Origin: an uncultured Lachnospiraceae bacterium
GTDB lineage: Bacteria > Bacillota > Clostridia > Lachnospirales > Lachnospiraceae
DNA length: 64,000 nt
Assembly (NCBI GenBank): GCA_910579225.1
Contig: CAJTTI010000015.1
Location: 15,322-79,321 of the forward strand
Direction: 5' to 3'
Shown in pieces: positions 42,156 through 51,043 of this stretch. The notes below the pieces were generated by a model. It searched no databases, was not told the DNA's origin, and was given only the letters and a program-made list of their open reading frames with translations. Position numbers and translations under genes: made by a program. Every line of letters begins with the position of its first letter. Position 1 is the stretch's first letter.

Positions 42156-44468
42156 TTACTTCTTCCATCCCAGTATCACCTTGAAAAGATCCCCATCCGT
42201 CTCAACTTTAAACCAGCCGTTTTGCAGCTCTGTAAAGCTCTGGGCAATAGCCAGTCCAAGTCCGCTTCCCTCCGTATTGCGGGACAAATCTCCTCTGACA
42301 AAACGTTCTGTAATCTCTTCCGGAGAAAAATTCATCTCTGTGGCAGACATATTTTTAAAACTTACCAGAACCTCCGTCTCCGTATCTTTCAATTCAATAT
42401 AAACACGGGAATTCGGCATGGAATATTTCAAAATATTCTGAACCAGATTATCTGCCACCCGGAACATCCTCTGAGGATCCAGGGGAAGGATACATTTTTC
42501 CTCTGGAAAATTCCACCGAAAGTCCAGCGTACTCTGAGCAATCCGGTCCTCATTTTCCAGGCGCACCTGCTTCATCAAACTAACCAGATCCACGTCTTCA
42601 AAGTTCATTGTAATATTATCTGTCGTAGCTTTGCTGACTTCAAACAAATCTTCAATAAGCACCTTCAGTCTCTGAGACTTTTTATCCAATGTGTCAATAT
42701 AATCCTTCCGCTCCTCTTCTGTAATCCCTTCCTTCTTCAGAAGATCCACATACGTAATGATCGCCGTCAAAGGAGTTTTCAGATCATGGGATACATTAGT
42801 AATCAGTTCCGTCTTCATATTCCGGCTCCTGACCTCCTCATTAACCGCCATGCGGAATCCACTTTGAATAGACGCCAGTTCATCGCGGACCGGATTAAAG
42901 ATTCCCACATCCTGATCTGTCTCCGTATTCAGATCGCCTGCAGCGATGGTCCTGGTCATATCCAGGAGCTTCCGATATTGTCCCTGAATCTCCCCGCATT
43001 TTTTCTTGATCACTATATACAGGAGAATGGTATAAACCACTGCGCCCACAACTCCGCCGAGCCAGATGCAGCAGAGAAATGCCACAATCACTCCATTTAG
43101 TCCCACGACTTTCCAAATATTACGGGTCAGATTCTCATCTACTTCCACATCTGTCGCCCAATGCCAGAAACGGAGCCAAAGACGCTTCATCCATCTACAG
43201 ATACCAATGCAAAGCATATGGTCTCTCAGCGTACGAATCGGATGAATTATATAAGGAATCACTGACGCTGCAAACCAGTACCAGCACAATGCAAAACAGG
43301 TCCAGAACAGCCAGATAAACAATGTTGTCATGCTCTGTGCAAAATTACCAAACCCCATATACTGAAAATCTTCTAAAAGACCGGTTGTCATGGTGTAAAT
43401 TGCAAAATCTGACGGCACAAGGCTCACGGTTACCGCCATGCCCACAGCCCCTGCATAGGCCGTCAGTTCCGTTGGCAGCCGGAAAATCCGTCTGTTCCGA
43501 AGTTCCAGAGACGGGATATTCTGCAGCACCAGAGCCAGCAGAACCATACCAAATAAGATTGCCAAAACGCCGATCATATACCCGCTTCTGACATAGGACT
43601 GACGTTCTGCCCAGTAATCCCTCCACAAATAGTCATAGTCGCTTCTTCCGTCTCCATAGATACCGAAGACAAACGTTGCATTCTGGATCGCCGGAACTGG
43701 CATGGACGCCAGAAGTTGGGCATTTCTCTCCGGATTTGATTCCATAGGAATCTCTTTTTCGTAGGTATCTCCGTCCTCCGTCACGACAGTCACTGTTTCA
43801 TATACATCGCTTCCGTCGTATAAGTCTCCATCATATTGCATGCCATTATCTTCCATCAGTTTGCCCATGGAAGCCTGCTGGAGATACCCCGTCAGCTCAG
43901 CCTGATTAAAATCCAGTCCCCAGCAATTCTTGATACTTGGAATCCCTCTGCTGTCATAGGTGATGACCATCGCTCCCGCATAATATTCTTCTAAATATTC
44001 GCTGTTTCCCTGGGCAATCATCTGTAGATCTCCGTTGGAACCATAGCTTTTCTCTGCACCAATAGCAAAACTGGCATAGGAATTGTTGCTCTGCTGCACG
44101 GCATACTGATTTCTCATATTTTTCATAAGCCGGGCAGAAGCTTCCTGAAGGTTATTCCGCTCCTCATCAGTCAGACGGCTCAAATCATAATTCTGTGTAA
44201 AATAATCAAACGCATCCATATCCGGCGTCACTTCATAGTTCATATAATATATGGAAGAACGCAGATATCTCATAAAGTCTATATCTACGTAAATCAGGGA
44301 CTCGCTCTTCTCTTCCTCATGCTCCGCCTGAAATGCTTTTATATTCTCGTTTGCACGCTGGCGGAAGACCGGATAGGCACTGCACATCATCGTCGACGCC
44401 GTTATCGCACATACAAGAATCAACAAGATTCCTTTCCAGTTACTGTTTTTCCATTTTGTAGCCAACAC
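42156..44468 (-). CDS. Sensor histidine kinase with large extracytoplasmic and polytopic membrane region
   Basis: 770 residues. One N-terminal membrane segment, an outside domain of about 270 residues, then several more membrane segments (about 300-490) and a HAMP-like linker. The HisKA phosphorylation site is NVSHDLKTPLTAIITYVDL; the ATPase N-box reads ADNLVQNILKYS, and the G2 region SGLGLAIAQ. The F-box is in RFVRGDLSRN. The start GTG at 44468 follows AAAGGTGG and overlaps the regulator by 29 bp; a downstream ATG has no better site. Ligand unknown. It resembles the large sensor of vancomycin or envelope-stress-type systems in Firmicutes. Confidence 0.85.
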   Translation of the reverse strand: MLATKWKNSNWKGILLILVCAITASTMMCSAYPVFRQRANENIKAFQAEHEEEKSESLIYVDIDFMRYLRSSIYYMNYEVTPDMDAFDYFTQNYDLSRLTDEERNNLQEASARLMKNMRNQYAVQQSNNSYASFAIGAEKSYGSNGDLQMIAQGNSEYLEEYYAGAMVITYDSRGIPSIKNCWGLDFNQAELTGYLQQASMGKLMEDNGMQYDGDLYDGSDVYETVTVVTEDGDTYEKEIPMESNPERNAQLLASMPVPAIQNATFVFGIYGDGRSDYDYLWRDYWAERQSYVRSGYMIGVLAILFGMVLLALVLQNIPSLELRNRRIFRLPTELTAYAGAVGMAVTVSLVPSDFAIYTMTTGLLEDFQYMGFGNFAQSMTTLFIWLFWTCFALCWYWFAASVIPYIIHPIRTLRDHMLCIGICRWMKRLWLRFWHWATDVEVDENLTRNIWKVVGLNGVIVAFLCCIWLGGVVGAVVYTILLYIVIKKKCGEIQGQYRKLLDMTRTIAAGDLNTETDQDVGIFNPVRDELASIQSGFRMAVNEEVRSRNMKTELITNVSHDLKTPLTAIITYVDLLKKEGITEEERKDYIDTLDKKSQRLKVLIEDLFEVSKATTDNITMNFEDVDLVSLMKQVRLENEDRIAQSTLDFRWNFPEEKCILPLDPQRMFRVADNLVQNILKYSMPNSRVYIELKDTETEVLVSFKNMSATEMNFSPEEITERFVRGDLSRNTEGSGLGLAIAQSFTELQNGWFKVETDGDLFKVILGWKK

Positions 44469-45147
44469 CCCACACCACCTTTAAATATTTTGGATTTTTT
44501 GGATTGATCTCGATCTTTTCTCTAATATTCCGTACATGGACCATAATCGTATCGGAATTTACTGCTTTCTCATTCCATACCCGCTCATAAATTTCATCTG
44601 CGGAAAATACTCTTCCTGGATGTTTCATCAGAAGAAGCAGTATCCGGTATTCCATAGGCGTCACTTTTACAGGGGTCCCGTCCACCCGAAGCTCTACCTT
44701 TTCTTCATCCAGCTCCAGACCACCGATCCGATACACATGCCCTTCTTCATTGTTTCCATTTGCCAGTTTTTCCATATAACGACTGTACCGGCGAAGCTGG
44801 GAATTAACTCTCGCCAACAGCTCCAGCGGCGTAAACGGCTTTGTTACATAATCATCTGCACCCATATTAAGTCCCAGAATCTTATCCACTTCCTCCGACT
44901 TCGCCGACAGCATGATTACAGGAAAATCATAATCTCTGCGCATCTCCATAACCATCTGGATCCCATCCTTTCTGGGCATCATCACATCCACAATTGCCAG
45001 ATGGATCTCCTCTCGATAGATCACTTCCAGGCCTTCGATCCCATCCGCCGCTTTGTAGACTTCATATCCCTGGCTTTTTAAGTAAATCTCGATTCCGTCC
45101 CGAATCTCCTTGTCATCTTCTACGATCAGTACATGATATTTATCCAT
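44440..45147 (-). CDS. OmpR/PhoB-family response regulator
   Basis: 235 residues, the partner of the sensor kinase that overlaps its 3' end. Receiver domain: VLIVEDDKEI, phosphoacceptor Asp in LAIVDVMMPRKDG, conserved Ser/Lys in MLSAKSEE and DYVTKPFTPLELLAR. Winged-helix DNA-binding domain from about residue 135: GTPVKVTPMEYRILLLLMKHPGRVFSADEIYERVWN and NSDTIMVHVRNIREKIE. The start MDKYHVLIVE at 45147 follows AGGGAGATAAG. Target genes unknown. Confidence 0.92.
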   Translation of the reverse strand: MDKYHVLIVEDDKEIRDGIEIYLKSQGYEVYKAADGIEGLEVIYREEIHLAIVDVMMPRKDGIQMVMEMRRDYDFPVIMLSAKSEEVDKILGLNMGADDYVTKPFTPLELLARVNSQLRRYSRYMEKLANGNNEEGHVYRIGGLELDEEKVELRVDGTPVKVTPMEYRILLLLMKHPGRVFSADEIYERVWNEKAVNSDTIMVHVRNIREKIEINPKNPKYLKVVWGVGYKMEKQ

Positions 45148-45302
45148 AATCTTATCTCCCTGTTCTTTTTTCATAGCGTTTTCATTCTGCCGCTCCTTTC
45201 CCTATACATCCGTTGATAATGACTGTATTTTAGAGGCAGAATCTTAAAAACAAATGCAGGTATTTCTAAAGAATTCCTAAAGAAAGCCTGCATATTTTTC
45301 AC

Positions 45303-45332
45303 ATTATAACACATATTAACACAAGTCCACAA
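45303..45332 (-). promoter_or_regulatory. Promoter of the two-component operon
   Basis: Minus strand TTGTGG (45327-45332), 18-nt spacer, TATAAT (45303-45308) with a TG one base before it (extended -10). Leader of about 150 nt. Between here and the small plus-strand peptide gene I see only this promoter and the start region. Confidence 0.6.
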
Positions 45333-45435
45333 CCCTGCTGCATCCGTCAGGGTGTGCAGCCGGCTGATAATCTGCAGAAACCGACTGTAAATCACTGTCA
45401 GCCGCAGGAAATGTTTAACAGGAGAAATTGTAAAT

Positions 45436-45633
45436 ATGAAAAAAGAAACAATAAAATCCTCCTTGATACCGGAGGGATATGATGACCTGACCCCATGTTC
45501 TGCCCAGGACATGACGGGACTCATCCCGGCGGGACCATCCGGAGAAGAGGAACTGGAAAACTATGAAGAACTCTATCCATTTCTCCCAAAGGTCCCGGGG
45601 AAACATTCTGCAAAATCTGTAAAAGAAGACTGA
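45436..45633 (+). CDS. Small acidic protein of unknown function
   Basis: 65 residues, begins MKKETIKSSLIPEGYDDLTPC and is acidic in the middle (EEELENYEELYPF). The AGGAGAA site lies 10 nt before the ATG, a strong sign that it is a real gene. No signal peptide, membrane segment or known domain. One cysteine. The only plus-strand gene in a long minus-strand stretch; its stop lies 3 bp from the converging stop of the flavoprotein gene. A conserved small-protein family in Lachnospiraceae is possible, but I cannot test it here. Function unknown. Confidence 0.6.
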   Translation: MKKETIKSSLIPEGYDDLTPCSAQDMTGLIPAGPSGEEELENYEELYPFLPKVPGKHSAKSVKED

Positions 45634-45636
45634 CTC

Positions 45637-46191
45637 TTATCCCGCATTCAGATTTTCAGCCAGTTCTTCCAGAGCCTTTTTTACATCCGGCCGGTCGGAC
45701 AAGCCGGCCTGGTCGGAATTACCCATGGTGACAACACCCACACAGGCAGCTCCCAGATCGTCCAGCATATACTTCAGTGTCTGTATGGCCCCCAAAAACT
45801 GTCTGGGAGACTCCGGAGCGCCTCCTGCCAGGAGAATCCCTCCCTTCCTGGTTACAGGCAATTTGTCTCCCCGGACAGAAGCCGCCCAGTAGACCTGAAG
45901 ACGATCCAGGACCGCTTTCATGGAACCCGGAATATTATAAAAATAGACCGGTGCCGCGAATACGATCCGGTCAGCCTCGTCAAATTTTTGATAGATTTCC
46001 TGCATGGGGTCCTGAATGCAGCAGTTTTTGTGGGAAAAGCAATAACGGCAGTCCCTGCAGGGCATTATATCCCTGCGATTATCCAAAGAAAGCATCTCGG
46101 TCTCTCCTGACAGCCTGTCTGCCAGATAAGCAGCCATATGGGCCGTGTGGCCTTCCTTTCTTGGTGAACCAGTTATAATCAGATTCTTCAT
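45637..46191 (-). CDS. NADPH-dependent FMN reductase / iron-sulfur flavoprotein
   Basis: 184 residues with a flavodoxin-like fold: ITGSPRKEGHTA (FMN phosphate loop), PVYFYNIPGSMKAVLDR and GGAPESPRQF. A compact cysteine cluster CRDCRYCFSHKNC (C-x2-C-x2-C-x5-C) fits the motif of iron-sulfur flavoproteins that carry a [4Fe-4S] cluster, so an electron-transfer protein rather than a simple reductase is likely. Ribosome site AAGGAGG. It follows the traX-like gene with a 27-bp gap. Confidence 0.85.
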   Translation of the reverse strand: MKNLIITGSPRKEGHTAHMAAYLADRLSGETEMLSLDNRRDIMPCRDCRYCFSHKNCCIQDPMQEIYQKFDEADRIVFAAPVYFYNIPGSMKAVLDRLQVYWAASVRGDKLPVTRKGGILLAGGAPESPRQFLGAIQTLKYMLDDLGAACVGVVTMGNSDQAGLSDRPDVKKALEELAENLNAG

Positions 46192-46218
46192 ATCTTCCTC
46201 CTTACTCTTTTAACTTCC

Positions 46219-46950
46219 CTAAAGCAGAACTGCCGGAAGTACATACATCCCAATCATGCTGTATGCCAGAAGGTGCACCGGGTAAAACCAATAGAAAAAC
46301 CACCTGGACTGCTTCCCCCGTTCTCCGTTATAAAACCAGATCAGTAAAAATGCCAGCGGAGCAGTCAGTTCCCATGCACAGCAGAAAGCCCCCAGAATGC
46401 ACTGCGCCGCCTTTTTGTTCCTGAGCAGATATAAAAGCACAATCAGTGCAACGCCGAACGCCCCGTAGTCCGTATGCAGCAGCTCCGCCGATACCGCACC
46501 GGCCAGAAGCCCCACTGCACGCACAGGAATAGTATTTCCCCATATTTTTATAAACCAGATGACCAGAAGACCGATCAGCAGCGTAAAAAATACATTCTGA
46601 CTCTTCCAATAAACTGGCACTGTACGCAGCGCCAGATCGAAGGGAATCTCACTGATCAAAGCAAAAACTCCCAGTCTGAAAGCATATTTCTTCACATCAC
46701 GGGTATGGAGAAAACCTTCCACCAGCAGAAAACAGAAAATCGGAAATGCAGGTCTTCCTATATAACGGATGATCTTGTCCACAGCCAGGATCTCGTTCCA
46801 GTTTTTTGAGAAAGCACTTCCAAGAGGAGAACCGCCCCAGGCATTCAGTACATAAGATTCCAGAATCCCTGCCCCCATATGGTCCACTGCCATAATGAAA
46901 ACGGCCGCCCATTTCAACATGTTTCCACTGATACCAGCCTTAGTCTTCAT
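46219..46950 (-). CDS. TraX-family membrane protein
   Basis: 243 residues, about eight membrane segments, TraX family (named after the F plasmid pilin acetylation gene; in chromosomes the role is unknown). The typical start is MLKWAAVFIMAVDHMGAGIL, with a His-rich loop and RPAFPIFCFLLVEGF. The ATG at 46950 overlaps the end of the beta-helix gene by 11 bp; the ribosome site is weak, so translational coupling is likely. A start further up would overlap that gene by 107 bp. Confidence 0.78.
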   Translation of the reverse strand: MKTKAGISGNMLKWAAVFIMAVDHMGAGILESYVLNAWGGSPLGSAFSKNWNEILAVDKIIRYIGRPAFPIFCFLLVEGFLHTRDVKKYAFRLGVFALISEIPFDLALRTVPVYWKSQNVFFTLLIGLLVIWFIKIWGNTIPVRAVGLLAGAVSAELLHTDYGAFGVALIVLLYLLRNKKAAQCILGAFCCAWELTAPLAFLLIWFYNGERGKQSRWFFYWFYPVHLLAYSMIGMYVLPAVLL

Positions 46951-47611
46951 ATTTCTCTGCAATCTCTCCCTGTCTCTTATAAATCGAATGCTCCGGCACA
47001 ACACCCCGAACGGAAGAAAGGGGATAGATATTCGTCTCTCTGCCAATCACGGTTCCCGGATTCAGAACAGACCCGCATCCTATTTCCACACAGTCTCCAA
47101 TCATGGCACCGAACTTCTTGATACCAGTTTCCAAATCCCCTTCCGGCGTATGAACCTTTACCAGTTTTTTGTCAGATTTTACGTTGGAAGTAATGGAACC
47201 GGCACCCATATGAGCCTTATATCCCAGAATAGAATCTCCGACATAATTATAATGGGGTACCTGTACCTTATTGAAAAGCACCACATTTTTCAGTTCCGTG
47301 GAATTGCCCACCACTGCTCCTTCTCCCACCAGTGCATTTCCGCGGATAAAGGCACAGTGGCGCACCTCTGCTCCCTTCCCTATAATAGCCGGTCCATGGA
47401 TATAAGCACTTTCATATACCTTTGCTGATTTTGCGATCCACACATCCTCTCCGACTTTCTCATATTCCTCTTCACTGAGCGTCTCTCCCAGTTTTCTGAT
47501 AAAGTCACCAATACGGGGAAGTGCCTCCCATGGATAAGTAAGTCCTTCAAACAGCCCTGCTGCCATTGTCTCATTCAAATCATACAGATCCTGAATCATT
47601 ATTTTGCTCAT
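46940..47611 (-). CDS. Left-handed beta-helix acyltransferase-like protein
   Basis: 223 residues. N-terminal helices (about 1-70) are followed by hexapeptide-repeat strands (...AIIGKGAEVRHCAFIRGNALVGEGAVV..., ...GSILGYKAHMGAGSI..., ...CVEIGCGSVLNPGTVIG...). The C-terminal half matches the acetyltransferase part of GlmU-like nucleotide-sugar enzymes, but the uridylyltransferase half is absent. The start MSKIMIQDLYDLNETM at 47611 follows GGGAGGAG. It lies 17 bp after topB and overlaps the traX gene. A transferase role on nucleotide sugars or cell-wall precursors is possible; substrate unknown. Confidence 0.78.
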   Translation of the reverse strand: MSKIMIQDLYDLNETMAAGLFEGLTYPWEALPRIGDFIRKLGETLSEEEYEKVGEDVWIAKSAKVYESAYIHGPAIIGKGAEVRHCAFIRGNALVGEGAVVGNSTELKNVVLFNKVQVPHYNYVGDSILGYKAHMGAGSITSNVKSDKKLVKVHTPEGDLETGIKKFGAMIGDCVEIGCGSVLNPGTVIGRETNIYPLSSVRGVVPEHSIYKRQGEIAEKYED

Positions 47612-47627
47612 TTTAATCTCCTCCCGA

Positions 47628-49682
47628 TCAAATATCTGTTTCAGCCTTTCCTTTATCCAGACTTTTTGCATTTTGTTTTCCTGCTTTTTTATAATATACC
47701 GCCGCCGCTTCAAAATACGGACCCATAGCGTCATGCTGCCGACTTTGAAGCACCTGTTCCGTCCGGCTTCTTACAAAGTGTTCCAGCTTCCCCATATATT
47801 CTTCCGGCGTAATCTCGCCGTTTGCTACATAAGTAAGTCCTTTCTCCCAGCTAGCAGTCAGCTCCGGATTCAAAAGCGATCGAATGGATACACTGACTAC
47901 ATCAAATATATTTTCTCCCAACAATGTGGGGGTGACAATCTGCGTCTTTTTATTTAATGCAATATATTTAATATTGACCAGTTTTTTCAAAATCTCTGCC
48001 CTGGTGGCGCTGGTTCCGATTCCACTTCCTTTGATCTGCGCGCGCAAATCTTCATCTTCAATCAACTGTCCCGCATTTTCCATGGCCAGAATCATGGAAC
48101 CAGAATTATACCGTTTAGGCGGAGATGTCTCCCCTTCCTTGATTTTCGCATCCTTTACCGGAATCCTCATGCCTTTTTTCAGCCGCTTCAGGGCCTCTGA
48201 CATGGCAGCGTCACATCCGGTTTCCTCCTCTGATTCCTCTGCACCCTTTTTCTTCTTATTATCATAAGTATTCGGAGTAACTTTTAAGTATCCCTCATCC
48301 TGAAGAATCCGGAAATTTGCAAAAAACTGTTCTTTTTCCATCTGCGTCACTACTGCGGTCTTCTGGTAGACCGCCGGAGGATAAAAGATGCTTAAAAAAC
48401 GCCGGACAATGGCTTCGTACACCTGTTTCCCCACAGATGACAGACTTCCAAGAGCCCCAAGTCCCTGACCAGTGGGAATGATTGCATAATGGTCCGTAAT
48501 CTGCTTGTCATTGGTATAACGGCTCTTACCAATCCCCTGATAACTGCCTCCATTCAAAATCTCCTGCGCAAAAGCAGCAGCCGGAGTATAAGCTTTAAGC
48601 CCACCAATGTTCTTATGGATTTCTTTTGCTACCGCACCAGACAGCACTCTGGCATCGGTTCTTGGATAAGTAACCAGCTTTTTCTCATATAGTTCCTGGA
48701 CGATCTTCAGCGTCTCGTCCGGACTGATCTTGAACCGTCTGGAACAGTCATTCTGAAGCTCTGCCAGATTATAGAGCAGCGGCGCATAGCGTGTTTCCTT
48801 CTTCCGTTCCACGGATAAAACCTCCGCCTCCTGGGGTACCGCCTGTTTTAATCTCTCAACCAGCCCTCTGGCGTCCGCTTCTTTTTTAAATCCGTTCTCC
48901 TTATATAAAAGAGGGGACTGGTAATACATACTGCCTTTCACCGCACGCCATTCCCCGTCGAACGTCCCGCCTTCCAGCGCCTGGGTCAGAAGAACCCGAT
49001 AAAAAGGCGTCTTCACAAAGGTCCGGATCTCCCGTTCCCTTCTGACAACCATCCCGAGTACACAAGTCATCACCCGGCCCACGGAGATCACAGTATAATC
49101 TGTTTTCTGAAAACCAGATACTGCGCGTCCGTACCGGAGCGTCAGAAGCCTGGAGAAGTTAATCCCCATCAGGTAATCTTCTTTCGCCCGGAGGTAGGCG
49201 GAACTGGACAGATTATCATATTCGGACAGATCTTTAGCTTCCCGGATCCCGCGTAAAATCTCTTCCTCTGTCTGGGAATCAATCCAGACTCTTTTCCGCT
49301 GTTTTCCTTTAACGCCTGCCATCTGCTCCACCAAACGGTAGATATATTCTCCTTCGCGTCCTGAGTCCGTGCACACGTAAATACAGGTCACATCCTTCCG
49401 GTTCAGAAGACTGCTTACAATCGTATACTGTTTTTTTACGCTGCCGATCACCTCATATTTCCATTCCCTTGGAAGAAACGGAAGCGTACTCAGGGACCAA
49501 CGCTTATATTTCTCATCATAGACTTCCGGATAGCTCATGGTTACCAGATGCCCCACGCACCAGGTAACGATTGCATCCTCTGCCTCCAGGTACCCGTCCT
49601 GCCTGCTCATATTCAGTTTTAAAGCCCTGGCAAATTCCTGTGCCACGCTGGGCTTTTCGGCAATATATAAATTTTTACCCAT
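47628..49682 (-). CDS. topB: DNA topoisomerase III (type IA)
   Basis: 684 residues. TOPRIM-type start YIAEKPSVAQEFARAL with the acidic triad region CTDSGREGEYIYRL, and the catalytic Tyr in KLVTYPRTDARVL. The C-terminal zinc fingers of TopA are missing, as expected for a TopB. The start MGKNLYIAEKPS at 49682 matches family starts; ribosome sites upstream are weak, and an ATG 27 nt upstream is an alternative. It resolves DNA intermediates by single-strand passage. TopB homologues also occur on conjugative elements, but there is no mobile-element sign nearby. Confidence 0.9.
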   Translation of the reverse strand: MGKNLYIAEKPSVAQEFARALKLNMSRQDGYLEAEDAIVTWCVGHLVTMSYPEVYDEKYKRWSLSTLPFLPREWKYEVIGSVKKQYTIVSSLLNRKDVTCIYVCTDSGREGEYIYRLVEQMAGVKGKQRKRVWIDSQTEEEILRGIREAKDLSEYDNLSSSAYLRAKEDYLMGINFSRLLTLRYGRAVSGFQKTDYTVISVGRVMTCVLGMVVRREREIRTFVKTPFYRVLLTQALEGGTFDGEWRAVKGSMYYQSPLLYKENGFKKEADARGLVERLKQAVPQEAEVLSVERKKETRYAPLLYNLAELQNDCSRRFKISPDETLKIVQELYEKKLVTYPRTDARVLSGAVAKEIHKNIGGLKAYTPAAAFAQEILNGGSYQGIGKSRYTNDKQITDHYAIIPTGQGLGALGSLSSVGKQVYEAIVRRFLSIFYPPAVYQKTAVVTQMEKEQFFANFRILQDEGYLKVTPNTYDNKKKKGAEESEEETGCDAAMSEALKRLKKGMRIPVKDAKIKEGETSPPKRYNSGSMILAMENAGQLIEDEDLRAQIKGSGIGTSATRAEILKKLVNIKYIALNKKTQIVTPTLLGENIFDVVSVSIRSLLNPELTASWEKGLTYVANGEITPEEYMGKLEHFVRSRTEQVLQSRQHDAMGPYFEAAAVYYKKAGKQNAKSLDKGKAETDI

Positions 49683-49779
49683 AGATACTCTGCCGCTGCC
49701 TTTTTGCATCGTAAACACACCAACCATACAGACTGACCGAACTGCTGCAGCGGTTTTTCGCTTTCTTCATTTAATTCTT

Positions 49780-49814
49780 GTGAAAGTATAGCATATTTGT
49801 GGTATACTTGTCTA
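49780..49814. promoter_or_regulatory. Overlapping divergent promoters of topB and tmcAL
   Basis: Plus strand: GTGAAA (49780-49785), 17-nt spacer, TATACT (49803-49808). Minus strand: TAGACA (49809-49814), 18-nt spacer, TATACT (49785-49790). The two share the same 35 bp, so the polymerases would compete. Confidence 0.5.
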
Positions 49815-49843
49815 TAAAGGAGTTTTAACCGGAAAGGACATCC

Positions 49844-51022
49844 ATGAACATAACAGGAATTATAGCAGAATACAATCCCTTCCACCAGGGACATGCTTTT
49901 CATCTGAAGGAAGCCCGTCGTCTGACCGGTGCTGATTACGTGATTGTTGCCATGAGCGGCAATTACGTCCAGAGAGGCGTCCCGGCCATGTTTGACAAAT
50001 ATATCCGTGCAGAGGCCGCTCTCTTAAACGGTGCCGATCTGGTCCTGGAACTTCCCCCCTGCGTCGCCACAGGCAGCGCAGAACACTTCGCCTCCGGGGC
50101 TGTTCAGCTGCTGTCCGGTACCGGCGTCGTCACGGACCTGTGCTTTGGGAGTGAATGCGGCGATCTGATGATGCTTATGCATCCGGCACAGATTCTGTCC
50201 CGGGAACCGGAACCATACCGGCAGTTTCTGAAGAAAATGCTGCGTCTTGGAAAACCTTATCCGGAAGCCCGGACCCGGGCGCTTCTGCAGTATGACAGTT
50301 CTCTCTCCCCTGAACTGCTTCATATGCCCAACAACCTGCTGGGCATCGAATATCTGAAAGCGCTCCTTAAATACAGGCTTTCCATACGCCCCCATACGCT
50401 TTGCCGGACTGGCGCCGCTTACCATGAGACCCGTCTTAAAGACAGGACAGCCGCTTCCGCCAGTGGGATTCGGGAGGCTCTTATGGAACACCACGGAACG
50501 TTCATACCTGTGATTCAGGAACAGCTTCCTTCCTTCGGGCTTTACAAAGACTACGATGGCAGGAACCCCATAACAGAAAATGCGTTTTCCCTGTTGCTGC
50601 TGGAGCGGCTGCAGCGGGATCCGGAGGAACGGCTGGAATCGTACTTCGGAGTGACGGAAGAACTTTCCAATCGGATTCGGAACTGTCTGGACGCATATAC
50701 TTCTTTTTCCCAGTTTACCAATCTGATAAAGACCCGAAATCTGACCCGAACGTCCGTCAGTCGGGCACTCCTGCACATTTTGCTGAATCTGACAGAATCA
50801 GAACCGCCATGCTGTCTTCGGGTCCTTGGTTTTCGCAGAGATGCCAGATCTCTGCTGAAAATCATCTGTGACCAGGGAATGCTTCCTCTTGTCACCTCGC
50901 CCGCCGACGAACGTCTTCCGAAGAACTGGCTCTATGGAGACCGACTCTATGAATCCGTCCGTTCTCTGCTGCACCATCAACCTTTTCAGAACGAATGCCG
51001 CAGAAAAATGCTTGTCCTCTGA
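49844..51022 (+). CDS. tmcAL: tRNA(Met) cytidine acetate ligase TmcAL
   Basis: 392 residues; modifies the wobble cytidine of elongator tRNA-Met using acetate and ATP (YlbM family). N-terminal nucleotidyltransferase-like fold with the HxGH signature in EYNPFHQGHAFHL and AMSGNYVQRGVPAMFDKY, then the conserved LVLELPPCVATGSAEHFASGAV. Ribosome site AAAGGA, 5-6 nt before the ATG. First gene of a plus-strand operon with the sensor kinase (22 bp gap) and its regulator. Confidence 0.93.
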   Translation: MNITGIIAEYNPFHQGHAFHLKEARRLTGADYVIVAMSGNYVQRGVPAMFDKYIRAEAALLNGADLVLELPPCVATGSAEHFASGAVQLLSGTGVVTDLCFGSECGDLMMLMHPAQILSREPEPYRQFLKKMLRLGKPYPEARTRALLQYDSSLSPELLHMPNNLLGIEYLKALLKYRLSIRPHTLCRTGAAYHETRLKDRTAASASGIREALMEHHGTFIPVIQEQLPSFGLYKDYDGRNPITENAFSLLLLERLQRDPEERLESYFGVTEELSNRIRNCLDAYTSFSQFTNLIKTRNLTRTSVSRALLHILLNLTESEPPCCLRVLGFRRDARSLLKIICDQGMLPLVTSPADERLPKNWLYGDRLYESVRSLLHHQPFQNECRRKMLVL

Positions 51023-51043
51023 TCAAAGAAAGAAGGAAACCCT

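Noticed and set aside
45171..45524. Minus-strand frame of 117 codons before the two-component operon
   Set aside because: It covers the promoter and is antisense to the start of the small plus-strand gene; no ribosome site.
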